This document shows, one piece after another, positions 40,334-49,048 of a stretch of DNA of 64,000 nt (within the stretch, counting starts at the first letter, position 1; the number at the start of each line of letters is the position of its first letter). The position numbers were made by a program, and so were the translations under genes. The notes under the pieces are model-generated. The model had not been told where the DNA came from, made no database searches, and worked only from the letters and a program-made list of their open reading frames with translations. This stretch comes from Nocardia rhizosphaerihabitans (GTDB taxonomy: Bacteria; Actinomycetota; Actinomycetes; Mycobacteriales; Mycobacteriaceae), in the NCBI RefSeq assembly GCF_014646295.1, contig NZ_BMNE01000001.1, forward strand, positions 124,001 through 188,000, in the 5' to 3' direction.

Positions 40334-41257
40334 GTGGATCTGGATCTGGCGACGGTGCGCGCCTTCGTCTTCGTCGCCGAGGAACGGCATTTCGGCCATG
40401 CCGCCGCGGCCCTCGGGCTCAGCCAGCAAGCGCTGTCCAAACGGGTGGCGCGGCTGGAATCGACCCTCGGTGTCCGGCTCCTGGACCGCGACCATCACGG
40501 GGTGCGGCTCACCGACGACGGTGCCCGCTTCCTGCCGGGCGCACAGGAGACTCTCGACGCGAACGACCGTGCCGTCGCCGCACTGCGGGCGGAGCAGCGT
40601 CCCCTACGCGTCGATGTCTGGGGACATCTCTACGCGCCGCTGCGCACCCTCGCCGGGATCGCGACCGCGCCGGGCGTGCCGCCACTGGAACCCGGCCACG
40701 GGCGCGACCTGCCCGCCGTCGCCGCCGCCCTGACCCACGGTGACATCGATGCCGGATTCGGCCGGGTCCACCCGCCCCTGCCCGCGGGCCTCACCCATCG
40801 CCTGATCCGCCTGGAACCGGTCGACGTGCTCGTCGGCGCCGACCACCCGCTGGCCACGGCCACCGAACTGCGCCCCGACCAGTTGCGCGGCAGCGTCCTG
40901 CACACCCCGGCCGCGCTGGACCGGCTCGATTTCCTGGCCCGCTTCACCCACCGATTCGGCATCGACGATCATCGCGCCACCCCGAATCTCGGCCTGGCAC
41001 CGATGCTTTCCGTGCTGGCGGACGACCCGCGCGGCTTCGTGCTGCTGCCCGCCGACGTGCCGACACCGGAGATCACCGGGGTCCGCGCGATCCCCCTCGT
41101 CGATCCGACGCCGCTCTACGCGTGGTCGCTGCTCTGGCGCACCCGACCCGAACCGCCGCAGCTCGACGCGCTGCTCACCGCCCTGGTCCGGGCGGCGGGC
41201 GAACGGCGGTGGCTCGACTACGATCCGGCCCGCGACTGGCTGCCCGCCGAGGGGTAG
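40334..41257 (+). CDS. LysR-family transcriptional regulator
   Basis: 307 residues. The N-terminal winged HTH reads ATVRAFVFVAEERHFGHAAAALGLSQQALSKRVARLE as two abutting helices. A linker helix and a periplasmic-binding-like effector domain follow (about 90-300). GTG start. It is very likely to control the divergent oxidoreductase-hydrolase-SDR unit through the palindrome between them; the inducer is unknown. Confidence 0.92.
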   Translation: MDLDLATVRAFVFVAEERHFGHAAAALGLSQQALSKRVARLESTLGVRLLDRDHHGVRLTDDGARFLPGAQETLDANDRAVAALRAEQRPLRVDVWGHLYAPLRTLAGIATAPGVPPLEPGHGRDLPAVAAALTHGDIDAGFGRVHPPLPAGLTHRLIRLEPVDVLVGADHPLATATELRPDQLRGSVLHTPAALDRLDFLARFTHRFGIDDHRATPNLGLAPMLSVLADDPRGFVLLPADVPTPEITGVRAIPLVDPTPLYAWSLLWRTRPEPPQLDALLTALVRAAGERRWLDYDPARDWLPAEG

Positions 41258-41397
41258 CCACCGCACCGCGGGGCGGAACGGTTTTCGCCGCGGGCGCACG
41301 GGTGATACAGTCCGGCCAGTTTTTCACGGGGAGGGTTTCTCATCAGCGCATCGCCGACAGTCGTGCGGCGCACCGGTTCCGGGGCGCCGTCGTGACG

Positions 41398-41835
41398 ATG
41401 AATCGCACCAGATGGATCGTGGCGGGCATCGTCGCCGTGGTCGTCGCCATCGTCGCCGTGATCGTGGTGGTCGTGGTGACCCGCGACAAGGATCCGCGCG
41501 ACTTCGTGGCCGAGCGCTACCAGCGCGCCCGCCAGCTCGATCAGGCCAACGACGGGCTCGCGTTCACCGCGGCCGCCGCACCGGCCGCCGTCGCCGCCGC
41601 CATCGCCAAGGCCACCGACCCGCGCGACCGCCGCAACACCGGCGACAACCACTACCTGCGCTTCGACTCCGATCTCGTCGCGGTGTCGCCGCACGCGGGC
41701 GGATCGCTCGTGCTCGTCGACAGTCTCGCCAACGGCACCCGCCGCCACCACGCGCACACCAGCACCTACGGCTGGAACAGCGGCTCCGCGGCGGGTGATT
41801 TCCGCGGCGGCGGCAGCGACAACGGCGGCAAGTAG
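41398..41835 (+). CDS. DUF4247-like membrane-anchored protein
   Basis: 145 residues. One N-terminal helix (IVAGIVAVVVAIVAVIVVVVV) precedes an outer domain with FVAERYQRA, a region of NGDNHYLRFDSDLV type (GDNHYLRFDSDLVAV), and a Gly/Ser-rich end. It matches the small DUF4247 proteins found beside DUF350 and spermidine-synthase-like genes. ATG 41398; GTG 41392 is possible. Confidence 0.7.
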   Translation: MNRTRWIVAGIVAVVVAIVAVIVVVVVTRDKDPRDFVAERYQRARQLDQANDGLAFTAAAAPAAVAAAIAKATDPRDRRNTGDNHYLRFDSDLVAVSPHAGGSLVLVDSLANGTRRHHAHTSTYGWNSGSAAGDFRGGGSDNGGK

Positions 41836-41876
41836 TTCATCGAGGCGGCTCGCCTCACACAGCACAGGAGGACCTC

Positions 41877-42302
41877 ATGCTCGCCGACCTGGCGGCGGAC
41901 GCGGGCGCCGCGCTCGCCTATTCCGCGGTGGGAATCGTGTTGATGGCTGTCGGTTTCGGCATCGTCGACCTGCTCACGCCGGGCGATCTGCGCGCCCAGA
42001 TCTGGCTGGAACGCAACCGCAACGCCGCGATCCTGCTCGCCTCGAACCTGTTCGGCGTCGGCATCATCGTGGCCACCGCCATCTGGACCTCCGAGGGCAA
42101 GATCCTGCAGGCGCTGCTGGCCAGCGCGATCTACGGCGTGATCGGCCTGGCCGCGATGGCGCTGGCGTTCGTGCTGCTCGACGCGCTCACCCCCGGTGAC
42201 TTCCGGGCCGTCGTCGCCGATCCGGAACCGCATCCCGCGGTGTGGGTCACGGCGTCGGCGCACGTCGCGGTCGCGCTGGTGGTGGCCGCGGGCCTCACCT
42301 GA
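41877..42302 (+). CDS. DUF350 membrane protein
   Basis: 141 residues, four hydrophobic helices in two similar halves (AYSAVGIVLMAVGFGIVDLLTPGDL; LAAMALAFVLLDALTPGDF), the DUF350 duplication. CAGGAGGA provides a strong ribosome site. Its stop overlaps the next ATG (TGATG), so it is coupled to the spermidine-synthase-like gene. Role in the membrane unknown. Confidence 0.85.
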   Translation: MLADLAADAGAALAYSAVGIVLMAVGFGIVDLLTPGDLRAQIWLERNRNAAILLASNLFGVGIIVATAIWTSEGKILQALLASAIYGVIGLAAMALAFVLLDALTPGDFRAVVADPEPHPAVWVTASAHVAVALVVAAGLT

Positions 42303-43831
42303 TGCCCGTACACCGCCTGGCCAGGGCGGCGCTGCTGGCGACCGTGTTCGTTTGCGCCGCCTGCGGTCTGGTGTACGAGCTGTCGCTGGTCACCCTCGGC
42401 AGCTACCTGATCGGTGACACCGCGGCGCAGGCCTCGATCACGCTGAGTGTGATGGTGTGCGCGATGGGTGTCGGGGCGCTCGCCGCGAAACCGTTGCGCC
42501 GCCACGCGGCCGCCGCGTTCGTCGCGGTCGAGCTGGCGCTGGCCGTGATCGGCGGGCTGTCGGTGGCGGCGCTCTACGCCAGCTATGCCTGGCTCAACGT
42601 CTATACCGGCATGCTGGTGCTGGCCGCGGCCGTGATCGGGATGCTGATCGGGGCCGAGATCCCGCTGCTGATGGAGTTGCTCCAGCAGGTCCGCAAGCAG
42701 GAGGCCAGTGGCGCGGTCGCCGATCTGTTCGCCGCCGACTACGTCGGTGCGCTGTTGGGCGGGCTGGCGTTCCCGTTCCTGTTGCTGCCGGTGTTCGGGC
42801 AGATCCGCGGCAGTCTCGTGGTCGGCGTGGTCAATGCCGTCGCCGGACTGGCGTTGGCGTTCTTCTTCTTTCGCGCCCAGATGACGCGCGCGGCCCGGCA
42901 CGTGCTGGTCGCCGCCACCGTGGTGGTGGCCTGCGGGCTCACCGGGACCTATCTCTACGCCGACCGGTTCGAGGCGACCGCGCAGCAGGCGCTGTTCGCC
43001 CATCCGATCGTCTGGCAGACGCGCACGCCGTACCAGCAGATCGTGCTCACCGAATCGTTCTCGCCCTTCGCCACCACCGATACCCGGCTCTATCTGAACG
43101 GTGGGCTGCAGTTCTCCTCGGTCGACGAGTATCGCTATCACGAGGCGCTCGTGCATCCGGTGCTCGCCGGTGCGCGTCGCTCGGTGCTGGTCCTCGGCGG
43201 CGGCGACGGCCTCGCCCTGCGCGAGATCCTGCGCTACCCCGATGTGGGCCAGGTGACGCTGGTCGAACTCGACCCGGCGATGATCGAGCTCGCCCGCACC
43301 GACGAACGCCTGACCACGCTCAACCAGCACTCCTTCGACGACCCGCGCGTGCAGGTCGTCACCGCCGACGCGTTTTCCTGGTTGCGCGGCGCGCCAGGGC
43401 TTTTCGACGCGGTGATCGTCGACCTGCCCGACCCCGACCAGACCTCGGTCGCCAAGCTGTACTCGCAGGAGTTCTACGCGATGACGGCGAATGTGCTGGC
43501 GCCCGGCGCCCGCATGGTGGTGCAGTCCGGGTCGCCGTTCTTCGCCCCGCGCTCCTTCTGGACCATCGACGCCACCCTGCGGTCGGCGGGGCTGCGCACC
43601 ACGCCGTACCACGTGGACGTCCCGAGTTTCGGCGACTGGGGGTTCATCCTCGCCGCGACCGGACAGAGCCCGGCACCGGCGCTGCGCTCCCCCGGCCCGC
43701 TGCGTTCCCTCGACGAGCGCACGCTCGCCGCGGCGACGGTGTTCCCGCCGGACCGCCGCGCGGTCGATCCCGAGGTGTCGACCCTCATGCACCCGGTGAT
43801 CCAGGACCTGCAACGCCAGGAATGGCGATGA
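42302..43831 (+). CDS. Membrane-fused spermidine synthase-like aminopropyltransferase
   Basis: 509 residues. The N-terminal ~220 residues carry about seven membrane helices. A cytosolic spermidine-synthase domain follows (about 255-460): SVDEYRYHEALVHP, glycine loop VLVLGGGDGLALRE, VELDPAMIELA, DAFSWLR and IVDLPDPD. Such fused proteins with DUF350/DUF4247 neighbours are common in actinobacteria. The polyamine product has not been established from sequence. Confidence 0.9.
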   Translation: MPVHRLARAALLATVFVCAACGLVYELSLVTLGSYLIGDTAAQASITLSVMVCAMGVGALAAKPLRRHAAAAFVAVELALAVIGGLSVAALYASYAWLNVYTGMLVLAAAVIGMLIGAEIPLLMELLQQVRKQEASGAVADLFAADYVGALLGGLAFPFLLLPVFGQIRGSLVVGVVNAVAGLALAFFFFRAQMTRAARHVLVAATVVVACGLTGTYLYADRFEATAQQALFAHPIVWQTRTPYQQIVLTESFSPFATTDTRLYLNGGLQFSSVDEYRYHEALVHPVLAGARRSVLVLGGGDGLALREILRYPDVGQVTLVELDPAMIELARTDERLTTLNQHSFDDPRVQVVTADAFSWLRGAPGLFDAVIVDLPDPDQTSVAKLYSQEFYAMTANVLAPGARMVVQSGSPFFAPRSFWTIDATLRSAGLRTTPYHVDVPSFGDWGFILAATGQSPAPALRSPGPLRSLDERTLAAATVFPPDRRAVDPEVSTLMHPVIQDLQRQEWR

Positions 43832-43834
43832 CGG

Positions 43835-44899
43835 TCAGTGGTTTCCGGCCGCGGCGGCAGCGGGGGCGGGCCGTCGGCCATCGGGCGCGTTGACGAGGCC
43901 GAAGGCGATCAGGCTGTCGGCGGTGTCGCGGATCGTGTCCTCGATCGGGCGCATCGTCCAGCCCAGTTCCCGCCGGGCCTTCTCGGCGCTGACGTGTTCG
44001 GTGCGGCCCAGGACCGGCACCGTCAGCCGGACGCCCTTGTCGAACACCGCGACCAGGCGGACCAGCCAGTTCGGCAGGACCCGGGTCGGCACCCGGAAGC
44101 CCTGCGGGTCGTAGTCACGTGCCAGCAGCCGGGCGAGCTCGCCCATCCACAGCGGTTCGGCCGCGCAGATGTACCGGTTGCCCGCCGCCGCAGGCACTTC
44201 CATCGCCAGCCGATGGGCGACGGCCAGGTCGCGGACGTCGACCGGCGTCCAGCCGGTGCGCACCGAACCGGGCACGTCGCGGTTCAGCAGACGGCGCACC
44301 GGTTCGTGCGAGGTGCTTGTCGTCGCGTCGAGCAACGGACCGAGCACCATTCCCGGATTCACCGAGACGAGTTCCATGTCGCCGCCGAGTGATTCGACGA
44401 ACTCCCAGGCGGCGCGCTCGGCGAGGGTCTTGCTCTTCTGATACGCCGGGATACGGTCGACGACCGACCAGTCGGCCTCGGTGCGCACCGCGTCCACGTC
44501 GTGGCCGTAGGCGACGGCGGCCACCGACGAGGTGAGCACGACGCGCCGCACCCCGGCCGCCGCGGCGGCGCGCAGCACCCGCAGAGTGCCCTCGACCGCA
44601 GGCCCGATCAAGGCCTGCTCGTCGTCGGGCGGCGTGGACGGGAACGGCGAGGCGACATGCAGCACCGCGTCGCAACCCGTCACCGCCTCGACCCAGCCGG
44701 TGTCGTCGTCGAGCGTGGCGGCGACGAACTCGAGCTCACCGCCGGCGCGGCGGGCGAGCTCGGTCAGGTGGGCGCGCTTGGCGTGCGCGCCGAGGTCTCG
44801 CACGGTGCCGCGGACGGCGTAGCCGTGCGCGAGCAGTTCGGCGATGCAGTGGCCGGCCACGAAACCTGTCGCGCCCGTGACCAGTACCCGTGTGGTCAT
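43835..44899 (-). CDS. NAD(P)-dependent epimerase/dihydroflavonol-reductase-like
   Basis: An extended SDR of 354 residues: VTGATGFVAGHCIAELL cofactor loop, catalytic Ser-Ser in VVLTSSVAAV, and Y-x3-K as AYQKSKTLAE. It matches the DFR/cinnamoyl-reductase-like group, which reduces ketones or aldehydes. ATG 44899 is used; an in-frame GTG three codons upstream is possible. Divergent from a TetR gene, which probably controls it. Confidence 0.9.
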   Translation of the reverse strand: MTTRVLVTGATGFVAGHCIAELLAHGYAVRGTVRDLGAHAKRAHLTELARRAGGELEFVAATLDDDTGWVEAVTGCDAVLHVASPFPSTPPDDEQALIGPAVEGTLRVLRAAAAAGVRRVVLTSSVAAVAYGHDVDAVRTEADWSVVDRIPAYQKSKTLAERAAWEFVESLGGDMELVSVNPGMVLGPLLDATTSTSHEPVRRLLNRDVPGSVRTGWTPVDVRDLAVAHRLAMEVPAAAGNRYICAAEPLWMGELARLLARDYDPQGFRVPTRVLPNWLVRLVAVFDKGVRLTVPVLGRTEHVSAEKARRELGWTMRPIEDTIRDTADSLIAFGLVNAPDGRRPAPAAAAAGNH

Positions 44900-44949
44900 G
44901 ATGTTCACCCATTCGTCCGACGGTGCAGCCGCACATCTGAGCGGTGCTC

Positions 44950-44975
44950 AAATCATCTAAACACTGCATAGATTT
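44950..44975. promoter_or_regulatory. Possible TetR operator
   Basis: AAATC ... GATTT with inner TCTA/TAGA forms an imperfect dyad in the A/T-rich part of the 122-bp divergent spacer. It is placed to cover both promoters. Confidence 0.45.
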
Positions 44976-45021
44976 CCTGTCCAGTGCCGATTCGCGTGGA
45001 CTGCTCGCATACGCTCGGAGG

Positions 45022-45642
45022 GTGAAGCGCACCAGTTACCACCACGGCGACCTGCGGGCCACCCTCATGGACGCCTGCCTGCGCCTGATCGAGACCGAGG
45101 GCCTGGCGGCCGTGAGCCTGCGCCGCGTCGCCAGGGAGGCCGGGGTCAGCAGCGGCGCGCCGTATCACCACTTCGCCGACCGGGCCGCGCTGCTGTCGGC
45201 GCTGTCGATCGACGGCTTCCAGCAGCTGGCCGCCGAGCTCGCCGCGACCAGGGCAGCGGCCGCGACGCCACTGAGCGCGCTCACCGACCTCGCCCGGACC
45301 TACGTGCAGTTCTCCCGCACCCATCCGGCCCAGTTCCGGCTCATGTTCCGCCCCGAGCTGTCCCAGCCGGAGAAGCACCCTGATGCCGCCGACGCGGGCG
45401 ATGCCGCGTTCCAGATACTGGCCGACACCGTCGCCGAGTGTGTCGCGGCGGGTGCGCTGCCCGCGGACCGCGCCGATACCCTCGCCGTCGCGTGGTGGGG
45501 TCTGGGCCACGGCCTGGCCTCGCTGTGGCTGGACGGGCATCTCGAGAAGCGCAGCGAGCAGATGGGTACCAGGGCACCGGAACTCGTCGACGCGATCATG
45601 CAGGCGTTCACCACGCTCGTCACGCCGCGGGCCGGAGCCTGA
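45022..45642 (+). CDS. TetR-family transcriptional regulator
   Basis: 206 residues. The HTH runs from YHHGDLRATLMDACLRLIE through LAAVSLRRVAREAGVSSGAPYHHF (to about residue 53). A TetR_C-like ligand domain follows. The GTG directly follows CGGAGG; that spacing is too short for a normal ribosome site, so leaderless or near-leaderless translation is possible. Divergent from the reductase it probably represses. Confidence 0.88.
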   Translation: MKRTSYHHGDLRATLMDACLRLIETEGLAAVSLRRVAREAGVSSGAPYHHFADRAALLSALSIDGFQQLAAELAATRAAAATPLSALTDLARTYVQFSRTHPAQFRLMFRPELSQPEKHPDAADAGDAAFQILADTVAECVAAGALPADRADTLAVAWWGLGHGLASLWLDGHLEKRSEQMGTRAPELVDAIMQAFTTLVTPRAGA

Positions 45643-45731
45643 CGCGCCGTCGCTTTCCCCCTGCCGAGCCCGCGCACTCACCTACAGTGGTACTGCCCCT
45701 TCGTTGCGTGCCCACCCGAGCAGGAGACCGG

Positions 45732-46049
45732 ATGTCTGCCACCACGAAACTCGACCCCGTGGTCGAAGTGTTCGTCGACGCGCTCAACGCCCAGGACACC
45801 GATCGTTTCTACGGCATCCTGACCGAGGACGCGACCATGTCCGACGACGGCGTCGAACGCAATCTCGCGCAGTGGACCGAAGCCGAGATCTTCAGCAGCA
45901 ACGGGCATCTGGTGGTCGAGTCGGTCGACGCGGACGGCCTCGAGCTGACCGCCGACTACACCAACAGCCGTGGGGGCTCGATGCGCACCACCTGGCGGTT
46001 CGTCGTGCGCGACGGGCTGATCAGCCGATTCGAAACCGGACAGGCGTGA
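45732..46049 (+). CDS. NTF2/SnoaL-like small protein
   Basis: 105 residues with the cystatin-like alpha+beta pattern of SnoaL/NTF2 proteins (VEVFVDALNAQDTDRFYGILTED; a strand-rich C-terminus ending ISRFETGQA). CAGGAG before the ATG. The stop overlaps the GTG of the phosphodiesterase gene. Activity unknown. Confidence 0.8.
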   Translation: MSATTKLDPVVEVFVDALNAQDTDRFYGILTEDATMSDDGVERNLAQWTEAEIFSSNGHLVVESVDADGLELTADYTNSRGGSMRTTWRFVVRDGLISRFETGQA

Positions 46050-47200
46050 ACGACAATCACTTGCTGACCCCGCGGTACGGCGAGGGCTCCCTCGCCGATC
46101 TGCTCCCCTCCGTACTCGCCTGTCTCGGCGTCGACGGCGAAACCGACCGGCTCGGCTTAGGTCTCGATGTCGACCGGGTGTGTGTGCTGCTGATCGACGG
46201 ACTCGGCGCGCAGGCACTGGACGCCCATGCCGATGCCGCGCCGTTCCTGTCGAGCCTGCCACCGGCGACCATGACCGCGGGCTTCCCGAGCACCACCGCC
46301 ACCAGCCTCACCACCCTGGGCACCGGGCTGCCGCCGGGCGAGCACGGCGTCGTCGGCTACCTGCTGCGCCTGCCCGACGAGGACCGGCTGTTCAACACGC
46401 TGCGCTGGACCCTCACCGGCGACGGCCCGAAGGTCGACGCGCTGACGGCGTTCCCGCCCGACCGAATCCAGCCGCAGCCCACCGCCTTCCAGCGCGCCAC
46501 CGCGGCCGGGATCGCCACGATCCAGGTCGCGCCCGGCTATCAGGACGGCTCCGGCCTGACCAAGGCGGGCTGGCGCGGCGGTGGTTTCCGGCCGACCTTC
46601 TCGGTCGGCGATCTCGTCGACGGTGTGCTGCAGGCGATCACCTCGGCGCCGAAAACCCTGGTCTACACCTATCACGCGGATCTGGACACCACCGGCCACG
46701 CCCGCGGCCCGGCCTCGCGGGCCTGGCGGTTCGAGCTCGCCAACGCCGACCGGATCGCCGCCGAACTCGCCGCGCGGCTGCCCGAACGCACGGCGCTGAT
46801 CGTCACCGCCGACCACGGGATGGTCGAGCTCGTCGAACGGATCGACTTCGACACCCACCCGTACCTGCCCGAGGGTGTGGTCACGCTCGGCGGCGAACCG
46901 CGCGCCCGCCACGTCTACACCGTCGAGGGCGCGACCGCCACCGTCGCCGACACCTGGACCGGGTCGCTCGGCCACGACTTCCTGGTCAGGACCCGCGCCG
47001 AGGCCATCGAGGCAGGCTGGTTCGGGCCGCGGGTCACCGCCGACGCCGCGGCGCGCATCGGCGATCTCGTCGTCATCGCGCGCGGTGACGGTGGCGTGGT
47101 GCGCACCGGAGCCGAGCCGTTGCAGTCGATGATGGTCGGCCACCACGGCTCGCTGACCGCCGCCGAACAGCTCGTTCCGCTGCGGATCCACCGCACCTGA
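46046..47200 (+). CDS. Alkaline-phosphatase superfamily nucleotide pyrophosphatase/phosphodiesterase
   Basis: 384 residues. Metal-site motifs: LIDGLGAQALD (first Asp, about 50), GFPSTTATSLTTLGTG with the nucleophile Thr (about 76-82), HADLDTTGHARG (about 213-222) and TADHGMVEL (about 255). This is the NPP/PglZ-like pattern, with no signal peptide. Overlaps the NTF2-like gene by 4 nt, suggesting a two-gene unit. Confidence 0.88.
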   Translation: MNDNHLLTPRYGEGSLADLLPSVLACLGVDGETDRLGLGLDVDRVCVLLIDGLGAQALDAHADAAPFLSSLPPATMTAGFPSTTATSLTTLGTGLPPGEHGVVGYLLRLPDEDRLFNTLRWTLTGDGPKVDALTAFPPDRIQPQPTAFQRATAAGIATIQVAPGYQDGSGLTKAGWRGGGFRPTFSVGDLVDGVLQAITSAPKTLVYTYHADLDTTGHARGPASRAWRFELANADRIAAELAARLPERTALIVTADHGMVELVERIDFDTHPYLPEGVVTLGGEPRARHVYTVEGATATVADTWTGSLGHDFLVRTRAEAIEAGWFGPRVTADAAARIGDLVVIARGDGGVVRTGAEPLQSMMVGHHGSLTAAEQLVPLRIHRT

Positions 47201-47267
47201 GCCGTACCGCCTAGTCTGAAGGCCACTCGACGCGCAACCGCGCTCGGCGAACACTCCAGGAGGAATC

Positions 47268-47588
47268 ATGCACGCCACCACCCGAACCGGCGCGCTCGCG
47301 GTCGGCGTCGCGGTCCTGGCGGTCCTGGCGAGCGGCTGTGCCGAGGTCGAGCGGGTGCTCAACCAGGGTGGCGACACGCCCTGCCGCGACTACGTCAACC
47401 AGGATGCCGACACCAAGCGGATCACCATCACCAAGGCGATCAAGGAGCGCAACGGCACCGACAACGAGCCGGCCGGAACCCTGGTCGACTCGATGATCGT
47501 GCAGGTCGACCTGCTGTGCGCGGGCCAGCGCAATATCGACACCCCGATCAAGAACGCCGACATCGCAGGCCTGTTCCTGAACAAGTAG
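47268..47588 (+). CDS. Small secreted lipoprotein
   Basis: 106 residues. A signal peptide with lipobox LASGC (Cys near residue 24) is followed by a ~80-residue domain with two further cysteines (CRDY ... LLCAGQ), likely a disulfide. The CxDY and LLC spacing is vaguely like HdeA-type acid-stress chaperones found in actinobacteria. Function not established. Confidence 0.75.
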   Translation: MHATTRTGALAVGVAVLAVLASGCAEVERVLNQGGDTPCRDYVNQDADTKRITITKAIKERNGTDNEPAGTLVDSMIVQVDLLCAGQRNIDTPIKNADIAGLFLNK

Positions 47589-47716
47589 CCGACGGCGGCG
47601 TCAAGCCGCCACGACAGGGCATGCGCCGGTGCCCCGGTCGTCCTCCGGCAATCGGCGCACAGACCGGTGGCGCAGCTGATAGACAGGAAGGCGCCACCGA
47701 CGAGCAGGGAGTGAAC

Positions 47717-48961
47717 GTGGGCGCACACGACCCGATCGCCGGATCGCCCAGGCCGGACCGGCTCGCGGACTATCGTGGCGCGCTCGAACAGCAGTGGAAC
47801 CGGCTCGCGGCTCCCTCGCGTCCCCTGCAGTTGCCGCGCGACACCGGTCCGGTGCGCGAGGAGGTGGCCAAATCGTGGCAGCGCTCGCTGAACACGGTGG
47901 ACCCCGCCCAGACCGTCGCCCCCGGTTTCGACGACATCAGCGACCGCTGGTCGGAGTCGCCGCTGCGCAGGCCGGTCACCGAACTCGCGGGTCAGCTGCG
48001 CGGAATCGCCGAGGACTCCGGCTATCTCGCTGTCGTCAGTGACGAATCGGGCACCATCTTGTGGACCGCGGGCGATCGCACCCTGCGCCGCCAGGGTGAG
48101 CAGGTGAACTTCGCGCCGGGCGGCGTGTGGGACGAAAGCCATATGGGCACCAACGGATTGTCGCTGGCGTTGCACGACGACAAGGCCGTCACCGTGTTCT
48201 CCGCCGAACACCTCGTCGCCGCCCTGCACGGCTGGGTCTGCTATTCCGCACCCATCCACGGCCCCGACGGCAGGCAGGTCGGCGTGCTCGACCTGTCCTC
48301 GAGCTGGGAACGGTCGCATCCGATGGTGATGACCTCGGTGCGCGCGCTGGTGACCGCGGTGGAGACCATGTTGCGCGCCGAAGCGCCCACCCCCGCGCCG
48401 GGCGTCCGGCTCGAATGCCTCGGCGCCGCACGGCTGTTGCGCGACGGCCGACCGGTGCCGCTGCCACCGCGGCAGCTCGAGATCCTGGCCCTGCTGGCGC
48501 TGGAACCCGAGGGCTATACCCCCGAACAGCTGCATGCCGCGGTCTACGGTGACCGGTCGGTGTCGCTGAACACGCTCAAAGCCGACGTCTCGCATCTGCG
48601 CCGGGCCACCCGCGGCGAGATCGCCAACCGGCGCTACATGCTCACCGGACCCGTGTCCTGCGATGCGGTGGACCTGCTCGCCGCCATCGAGGGCGGCGAT
48701 CTCACCTCGGCGCTGTGGCTGTATCGCGGTCCGCTGCTACCCGGTTCGGACCTACCCGGCGTCGAACAGTGGCGGGCGCACCTCGATGTCGGCATCCGCA
48801 ACGCGGTGCTCGGCAGCGACCGCGCCGAACACGCGGTCGCGTTCGGCCAGCGCTGTCCCGGCGATGCCGCCGTGCACGAGCACGCCCTGCGCCTGCTGCC
48901 ACGCGACGACGTCCGCCGGGCCGTGGTCACCGCCCGTCTCTACACCGCACGCCAGGGCTGA
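47717..48961 (+). CDS. GAF-domain regulator with SARP/OmpR-type winged helix, next to an aldehyde dehydrogenase
   Basis: 414 residues. A region like the AcoR N-terminus (VREEVAKSWQRSL, about 45-57) is followed by a GAF sensor (GYLAVVSDESGTILWTAGD ... HMGTNGLSLALHDDKAVTVFSAEHLV). A C-terminal winged helix reads RLECLGAARLLRDGRPVPLPPRQLE as two blocks, then YTPEQLHAAVYGDRSVSLNTLK, and a BTAD-like tail. The AAA+ and Fis domains of AcoR are absent. Start GTG 47717 has AGGGAG 5 nt before it; GTG 47711 is the alternative. It probably activates the aldehyde dehydrogenase gene 87 nt downstream. Confidence 0.85.
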   Translation: MGAHDPIAGSPRPDRLADYRGALEQQWNRLAAPSRPLQLPRDTGPVREEVAKSWQRSLNTVDPAQTVAPGFDDISDRWSESPLRRPVTELAGQLRGIAEDSGYLAVVSDESGTILWTAGDRTLRRQGEQVNFAPGGVWDESHMGTNGLSLALHDDKAVTVFSAEHLVAALHGWVCYSAPIHGPDGRQVGVLDLSSSWERSHPMVMTSVRALVTAVETMLRAEAPTPAPGVRLECLGAARLLRDGRPVPLPPRQLEILALLALEPEGYTPEQLHAAVYGDRSVSLNTLKADVSHLRRATRGEIANRRYMLTGPVSCDAVDLLAAIEGGDLTSALWLYRGPLLPGSDLPGVEQWRAHLDVGIRNAVLGSDRAEHAVAFGQRCPGDAAVHEHALRLLPRDDVRRAVVTARLYTARQG

Positions 48962-49048
48962 CCTGCGCAAACACGCTCCCCAACCTCGTACCAACCTTCG
49001 CCGACCATAGTGTGTTCCACCACGCACGGGTCGCGAGGAGCGAGGCGC

